IMG/VR virus record: IMGVR_UViG_3300010158_000072
Coordinates: 1-62,546 of that record
Source of the DNA: a virus
Length of the DNA: 62,546 nt
Direction: 5' to 3' (one strand)
How positions within the stretch are numbered: position 1 is the stretch's first letter; every line of letters starts with the position of its first letter. Made by a program: the position numbers and the translations under genes. The notes under the pieces are model-generated. The model was not told the origin of the DNA, did no database searches, and worked only from the letters and a program-made list of their open reading frames with translations. Positions 58,110 to 62,546 of this stretch are shown here, one piece after another.

Positions 58110-58439
58110 ATGGCAACAACATATAAAGTTTTAGGAACAAGCAATCCAACTGCAACAACAGCAACAGCATTATATACGGTGCCCGCATCAACAAGCACAA
58201 TTGTTTCTACGATAACTGTTTGCAATCAAGCTGCATCTTCCGCCACATATAGAATTGCAGTAAGACCTTCAGGAGCAACATTAGCTGCTAGTCATTATAT
58301 TGCGTATGATGCCGCTCTTCCTGCTAACGATTCTATTTGTTTAACTCTTGGCATAACACTAGCTGCAACTGATGTGATTACAATTTACGCCAGCACAACC
58401 ACAATATCATTCCTAGCTTTCGGAACAGAGATAACCTAA
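58110..58439 (+). CDS. Small conserved virion-type protein, 109 aa
   Basis: The sequence TATALYTVPASTSTIVSTIT, VCNQAASSATYRIAVRPSGA and SHYIAYDAALPANDS belongs to a small all-beta family often found among fibre genes of aquatic phages. AGAGGAAAC is the ribosome site. It ends by TAATG overlap with the next gene. Exact role unknown. Confidence 0.72.
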   Translation: MATTYKVLGTSNPTATTATALYTVPASTSTIVSTITVCNQAASSATYRIAVRPSGATLAASHYIAYDAALPANDSICLTLGITLAATDVITIYASTTTISFLAFGTEIT

Positions 58440-59215
58440 TGACAATTAGATTGCTTTCGAAAGGCTCTATATCCTTACGAAAACTAAGCACAAGAAAACT
58501 ATCTAGTAAGACAGCTTCTACAAAGAAGTTTTCTTCGGCAGCAATAAACAATTATAGTGGCGCTACCATTTCATATAATTTTACTAGTAGCAATGCAACA
58601 GCAGTATTCAATGGCGTAACGATAGCTGGTAACGCTGCTGGTGGAGGTGGTGTAGGATCAGGCGGCGCAGCTGGAACTTATACTATTACTAACAATAACG
58701 AAGCTGGTGGTGGTGTAAATGGCGGTGCTGGTGGTTCAGGAAGCAATTCATCAGCGGGTGGTGGAGGTTCAATTGGTGCTGCTAATGGTGTGAATGGTGG
58801 AGCTAGTTATGCTGGACCAACAGCACCAAATGATGTGAGTGGATTACTCGCGGCTGCGACCGCTGCTGGTGCGTCTGTTTATTTCGCATACGGAGGCGGT
58901 GGTGGTGAAACTGGATTTGGTCCTGCTGGTTATTTCGCAGGTGGTGGTGGAGGTGGTAGAGGATTCTTTTATTATTATCCAGCAGGAGCAGGTGGTAATG
59001 CAGGCATATTGATTAAATATATCGTCAATGGTAGCGCGACTTATCAAACGATTAATCAGTCGGCTGGCACTGGAACAATCACTACAGCGGCCGGGACAAC
59101 ATATGTTAAAATATGGTGCATCGGAAGAGGTGGTGATGGATCTCCAAATAATATATCAAATCTAATGGGCGGTGGTGGAGGTGGCGGTGGTGTTGCATAT
59201 TGTGAATTTGCGTAA
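58439..59215 (+). CDS. Glycine-rich fibre/adhesin protein, 258 aa
   Basis: A basic Ser/Lys-rich start is followed by Gly-rich blocks (AGNAAGGGGVGSGGAAG, GGGGGGRGFFYYYP, MGGGGGGGGGVAYCEFA) interspersed with beta strands. This pattern is shared with polyglycine-type tips in this window. It probably forms part of a receptor-binding fibre. No enzyme motif is seen. Confidence 0.7.
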   Translation: MTIRLLSKGSISLRKLSTRKLSSKTASTKKFSSAAINNYSGATISYNFTSSNATAVFNGVTIAGNAAGGGGVGSGGAAGTYTITNNNEAGGGVNGGAGGSGSNSSAGGGGSIGAANGVNGGASYAGPTAPNDVSGLLAAATAAGASVYFAYGGGGGETGFGPAGYFAGGGGGGRGFFYYYPAGAGGNAGILIKYIVNGSATYQTINQSAGTGTITTAAGTTYVKIWCIGRGGDGSPNNISNLMGGGGGGGGVAYCEFA

Positions 59216-59242
59216 GATAACAATAACTCAATTGGAAGTGTA

Positions 59243-62200
59243 ATGGCTGAACAGAAAATATTTCCTCAACAAATAACTGTCACCGGATCGACCAATGGTC
59301 AGGTGTTGACTGCTAACACAACCAGTAACACGGCTTATTGGGCTCCAGCAAACTCGTGGTTAACTACGGTCACTTCTAAGAACATAATTCCTGCTGCGGC
59401 AAACACATACAGTCTCGGTTCACCAACTCGCAGATTCAAAGATTTGTTTTTGTCTGGTGCGACAATGTACCTTGGCAACACTACGCTGAGTTCTACGAAA
59501 AAAGGTGCACTGACAATTCAAGCGCAAGGTAGCGCAACAGTACAAACATTAGTTTCCAATTCATATCTTACTTCTGTGTACATTGCAAACACTACCGCTC
59601 GCACCCTTATCAGCGACCGACTTCAAGTAGCAAATGCTGTTGCAACATATCTGACAAAAACTAATCCAGTGGTATCCGGCACATTGAGTGCTAACGGTTC
59701 TACAGGCACAGCTGGTTACTATCTTCGCACATCTGGTACAGGCGTTTACTGGTCACCGGTTGCTGCAAGTTCTAGTGGTGCAACATGGGCTGCTCTTACA
59801 GGAACTAATACGGCCCTTCGTACACTTATCAGTGACAGATACCAAGTTGCAAACGTAAACACGTTACTATTAGCTAAAGCATCTTGGGTTGGTTTAACTG
59901 GTACTAACACTGCTATTCGTACATTAGTGTCTGATAGATTGCAGGTAGCAAACGCTGCGTCTGTTTACCAAACAAAAGCAATTGAACGTGCTGCACTCGC
60001 AAACACGAACCTGCGCATCAATCTAATTAACACCAATTTAACCGGCACTAACACGGCACTTCGTACATTGGTATCTGATAGGTATCAAGTAGCAAACGTC
60101 AACACACTGTTAGCAGCTAAAGCCACATGGACAAGCCTTACAACAACCAACACCGCTCTTAGAACTCTTATCAGTGATAGATTGCAGGTTGCAAACGCAT
60201 CAACGATATATCTAACTAAAAATAATCCAGTAATCACTGGTACACTAACAGCTAATAGTTCTACCGGTACTGCTGGTTATTATCTTCGTACATCAGGTGC
60301 AGGTATCTACTGGAGCCCAGTTGCAGCTGGCGGTGGTGGTACGTTTACTGGTGGAACAGTTACTGGCGCAACTACATTTTCAAGCGGAGTAACATTAAGT
60401 AGTACACTATCCGCTGCTGGATCTACAGGAACAGCTGGTCAGGTGTTAGTTTCAGCGGGTAGTAGCGCAAGTTCATATTGGGCAGCTACAATACCAGTGA
60501 GTGCTTATAGTGTTCAACTTGCTGGCGCTCAGTCATTGAACCCGCCTTCTGGTACTACTTGGCAATTTGCAGGAAATTTTACTATTGAATGTTGGTTATA
60601 TAGAACTGGTACAGGTGATCAATCTGTTGTTGTTCAAAATTCTGGCGCAAATTATTTTGCATTTAACGTGAATGCAGGAACTGGATTTAATATTTACTTA
60701 AATGCTGCATCTGTATCTTTTGCACCAACAGATATTGTTCCTCTAACTAATCGTTGGAATCATATTGCATTAGTTCGTAATGGTTCAACCGTTAGTGTTT
60801 ATTTGAATGGGGTTGCTTCTGCAACTACATCTACTAACAGTTCAACAATTGGTTATAATTTACCTTTTTATATTGGTTGTTTAGGAACACAAGCTACAGG
60901 CGGAACAATTGGATTTATTTCCAACCTAAGAGTATCTACAGCCGCAGTATACACAGGCACATTTACTCCACCAACAAGTCCATTAGGAACAGCACAAGCA
61001 GCAGGAACTAACATATCGGCGTTGACTCCTTCGCAGGTTAGTTTATTAACTTGCAATGGTCCAGGATTTACAGACTCGTCACCAAATGCATTTGTTATAA
61101 CTAATAATGGTAATGTCGTAGCAACTCAATTTGCTCCATTCTCATCATTCTCTGCAATAGCAAAATCAGCAACACAAACACAAACAATACTAACATCTGG
61201 TTCTGGAACATATTATACTCCATCGGGTGTTGCTTGGTTACGTGTCCGTATGGTTGGTGGAGGTGGAGGTGCTGGTGGCGGCAGTGTTAGTAGCAGTTAC
61301 GCTGGTGCTGGTAGTGCTGGGTCTAATACAACTTTTGGTACATCGTTTTTAACTGCTACTGCTGGTAGTGGCGCTGATAATAGTAATGCACCTGGATTAG
61401 GTGGTGGTGCTGGTGGTGCTGGCACTATTACAGGGGCTACTGGTATAACAATAGCAGGAGGTAGAGGAAGTCCTGGTGGGTTTTCTCCTTATTCTGTTGG
61501 AGGTTCAGGCGGTTCTACTCCATTTGGAGGTGTTGGTGTTGGTTTTCCCCCAGGAAGCGTCGGTAATGGAACAGCAGGTTCCACAAATAGTGGTAGTGGA
61601 GGAGGTGCTGGCGGTGGTCCAGGTGCTGGTTATTCTTTTGCTGGTCATGGTGGCGGTGGTGGCGGATATGTTGAAGCATATATATCAAATCCCGCAGCAT
61701 CTTATGCATATACAGTAGGAACTGGTGGCGGAGGTGGAGCAGGTAGCACTGGTGGTAACGGTGGGTCTGGCGGTTCTGGTGTTATTATCGTTGAAGAGAA
61801 TTATGCTGTAAGCGTTGTCAAAAAATCAATGACACAAACAATACTGACATCTGGTTCTGGAACATATACTACACCAATTGGCGTTGTTCAATTAGAAATT
61901 CGTATGGTTGGTGGTGGTGCTGGTGGAACTGCTGGCGGTGGTGGTACCGTTGGTAGTGCTGGTACTAATACAACATTTGGAACATCCTTTTTAAATGCTG
62001 GTGGTGGTTCTGCTTCTCCCGGTCAATCGGCATATGGTGGCGGACCTGGAGGTACGTCGAGTGGTGGTAATATAAATCTAAATGGCGGTAGTGGTGCTGC
62101 TGGAACTGCATCATATAGTTCCGCTCAAGGTGTAGGCGCTGTTGGTGGATCATCAGCTTTTGGTGGCGGCGGATATGCTGGTGGCGCTTATAGTAACGTG

Positions 62201-62437
62201 AATGGTGGTGCAGCTGGAACAAACACTGGCGGCGGTGGAGGTGGTGGTGCTGTTAACAGTCAAGGAGGTTGGGGCGGCGGCGGCGGTGGCGCTGGTGGAT
62301 ATGTTGAAGCATATATATCAACTCCCGCAGCATCTTATTCATATACTGTAGGTGCTGGTGGAGGTGGAGGCGCTAGTGGAGCAACAACTGGCGGCGGTGG
62401 TGGTTCTGGTATCATTATAATTAAAGAATATTATTAA
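59243..62437 (+). CDS. Large tail fibre with LamG-like domain and duplicated glycine-rich tip
   Basis: The 1064-aa protein has four parts. Residues about 1-110 hold a fibre-attachment segment (NTYSLGSPTRRFKDLFLSGA). Residues about 110-380 contain repeats of TLISDRLQVANA and GYYLRTSGTGVYWSPVA. Residues about 418-575 are a LamG/concanavalin-like domain (FTIECWLYRTGTGDQSVVVQ, RWNHIALVRNGSTVSVYLNG, PFYIGCLGTQATGGTIGFIS). Residues about 645-1064 are two copies of a Gly-rich module starting TQTILTSGSGTY and ending GSG(V/I)IIV(E/K)E. It is the likely main receptor-binding fibre of this locus. Confidence 0.85.
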   Translation: MAEQKIFPQQITVTGSTNGQVLTANTTSNTAYWAPANSWLTTVTSKNIIPAAANTYSLGSPTRRFKDLFLSGATMYLGNTTLSSTKKGALTIQAQGSATVQTLVSNSYLTSVYIANTTARTLISDRLQVANAVATYLTKTNPVVSGTLSANGSTGTAGYYLRTSGTGVYWSPVAASSSGATWAALTGTNTALRTLISDRYQVANVNTLLLAKASWVGLTGTNTAIRTLVSDRLQVANAASVYQTKAIERAALANTNLRINLINTNLTGTNTALRTLVSDRYQVANVNTLLAAKATWTSLTTTNTALRTLISDRLQVANASTIYLTKNNPVITGTLTANSSTGTAGYYLRTSGAGIYWSPVAAGGGGTFTGGTVTGATTFSSGVTLSSTLSAAGSTGTAGQVLVSAGSSASSYWAATIPVSAYSVQLAGAQSLNPPSGTTWQFAGNFTIECWLYRTGTGDQSVVVQNSGANYFAFNVNAGTGFNIYLNAASVSFAPTDIVPLTNRWNHIALVRNGSTVSVYLNGVASATTSTNSSTIGYNLPFYIGCLGTQATGGTIGFISNLRVSTAAVYTGTFTPPTSPLGTAQAAGTNISALTPSQVSLLTCNGPGFTDSSPNAFVITNNGNVVATQFAPFSSFSAIAKSATQTQTILTSGSGTYYTPSGVAWLRVRMVGGGGGAGGGSVSSSYAGAGSAGSNTTFGTSFLTATAGSGADNSNAPGLGGGAGGAGTITGATGITIAGGRGSPGGFSPYSVGGSGGSTPFGGVGVGFPPGSVGNGTAGSTNSGSGGGAGGGPGAGYSFAGHGGGGGGYVEAYISNPAASYAYTVGTGGGGGAGSTGGNGGSGGSGVIIVEENYAVSVVKKSMTQTILTSGSGTYTTPIGVVQLEIRMVGGGAGGTAGGGGTVGSAGTNTTFGTSFLNAGGGSASPGQSAYGGGPGGTSSGGNINLNGGSGAAGTASYSSAQGVGAVGGSSAFGGGGYAGGAYSNVNGGAAGTNTGGGGGGGAVNSQGGWGGGGGGAGGYVEAYISTPAASYSYTVGAGGGGGASGATTGGGGGSGIIIIKEYY
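61179..62434 (+). repeat. Tandem duplication of the glycine-rich tip module
   Basis: The modules at about 61179-61812 and 61832-62434 share the start TQTILTSGSGTY, a MVGGG core, GGYVEAYIS-PAASY and a final GSG-III. They have drifted apart, so the duplication is not recent. Confidence 0.8.
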
Positions 62438-62456
62438 CTCAAAGGAGAACTAAACA

Positions 62457-62546
62457 ATGGGACATTTTGCAAAAGTAGTAGACGGAAAAGTATCACAGGT
62501 GATTGTTGCGGAGCCAGACTTCTTCGACACATTTGTTGATTCATCA
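62457..62546 (+). CDS. Start of a small conserved phage protein (partial)
   Basis: AAAGGAGAAC precedes ATG 62457. The 30 visible residues (MGHFAKVVDGKVSQVIVAEP, DFFDTFVDSS) match the start of a small protein common next to fibre genes in aquatic phages. The window ends before the stop codon. Function unknown. Confidence 0.75.
   Translation, partial: MGHFAKVVDGKVSQVIVAEPDFFDTFVDSS

Overview
The window is part of the genome of a lytic, T4-like contractile-tailed phage (myovirus). The core genes are recognisable T4 homologues in T4 order: gp33-gp59-gp32 on the left, gp4/gp53/gp48 and baseplate genes in the middle, and gp13-14-15-16-17-18-19-20 on the right. No integrase, repressor, transposase or CRISPR array is visible. 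The gp32 type and the accessory genes (kdsA, 2OG-Fe(II) oxygenases, PP-loop ATPases, TctC/Bug-type binding proteins) resemble the 'exo-T-even' phages of aquatic bacteria. The host is probably a Gram-negative proteobacterium, because KDO synthesis and periplasmic Bug receptors only make sense there. The host cannot be named from this sequence.

Layout. 1-1269: end of an unidentified gene, a tRNA-Gln(TTG) and small conserved phage genes. 1269-5236: a phage KDO-8-phosphate synthase, a cupin-DUF1289 fusion, late-transcription coactivator gp33, a nucleotidyltransferase-fold protein and helicase loader gp59. 5233-6267: the single-strand binding protein gp32 as its own unit, with a strong promoter, a palindrome at the start site and a clear terminator. 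6266-13463 (minus strand): gp4, a conserved protein, a tube-fold baseplate protein, a gp26-type protein with a possible frameshift extension, and two long, low-complexity, tape-measure-like proteins. One of these carries two peptidoglycan hydrolase domains. 13513-35331 (plus): gp48, gp53, hub gp27, a gp5 split into separate OB and beta-helix genes, gp25, gp6, gp7, gp8 and a 2174-residue DUF4815-type protein. 35335-38179: tail fibre and polyglycine adhesin genes. 38195-45387: an accessory island with frequent strand switches. 45447-54655: neck, terminase, sheath, tube and portal. 54658-62546: a second fibre locus with collagen-like, 12-residue-repeat, Mtd-N-like, LamG-like and polyglycine proteins.

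Regulation. Eight NATAAATA sites lie in the short gaps before transcription units and match the T4-type late promoter. Three more sit inside genes, just upstream of the next gene. Most neighbouring genes overlap by 1-11 nt (TAATG or ATGA junctions), which implies translational coupling.

Most interesting parts. The first is the island at 38195-45387: three PP-loop ATPases, a membrane di-iron hydroxylase, two 2OG-Fe(II) oxygenases and two secreted Bug/TctC receptors. The second is a T8 slippery run at the end of the gp26-type gene, directly before candidate tape-measure genes. That arrangement matches the tail-chaperone frameshift logic of other tailed phages. No gene lies outside the listed features in any stretch longer than 300 bases.
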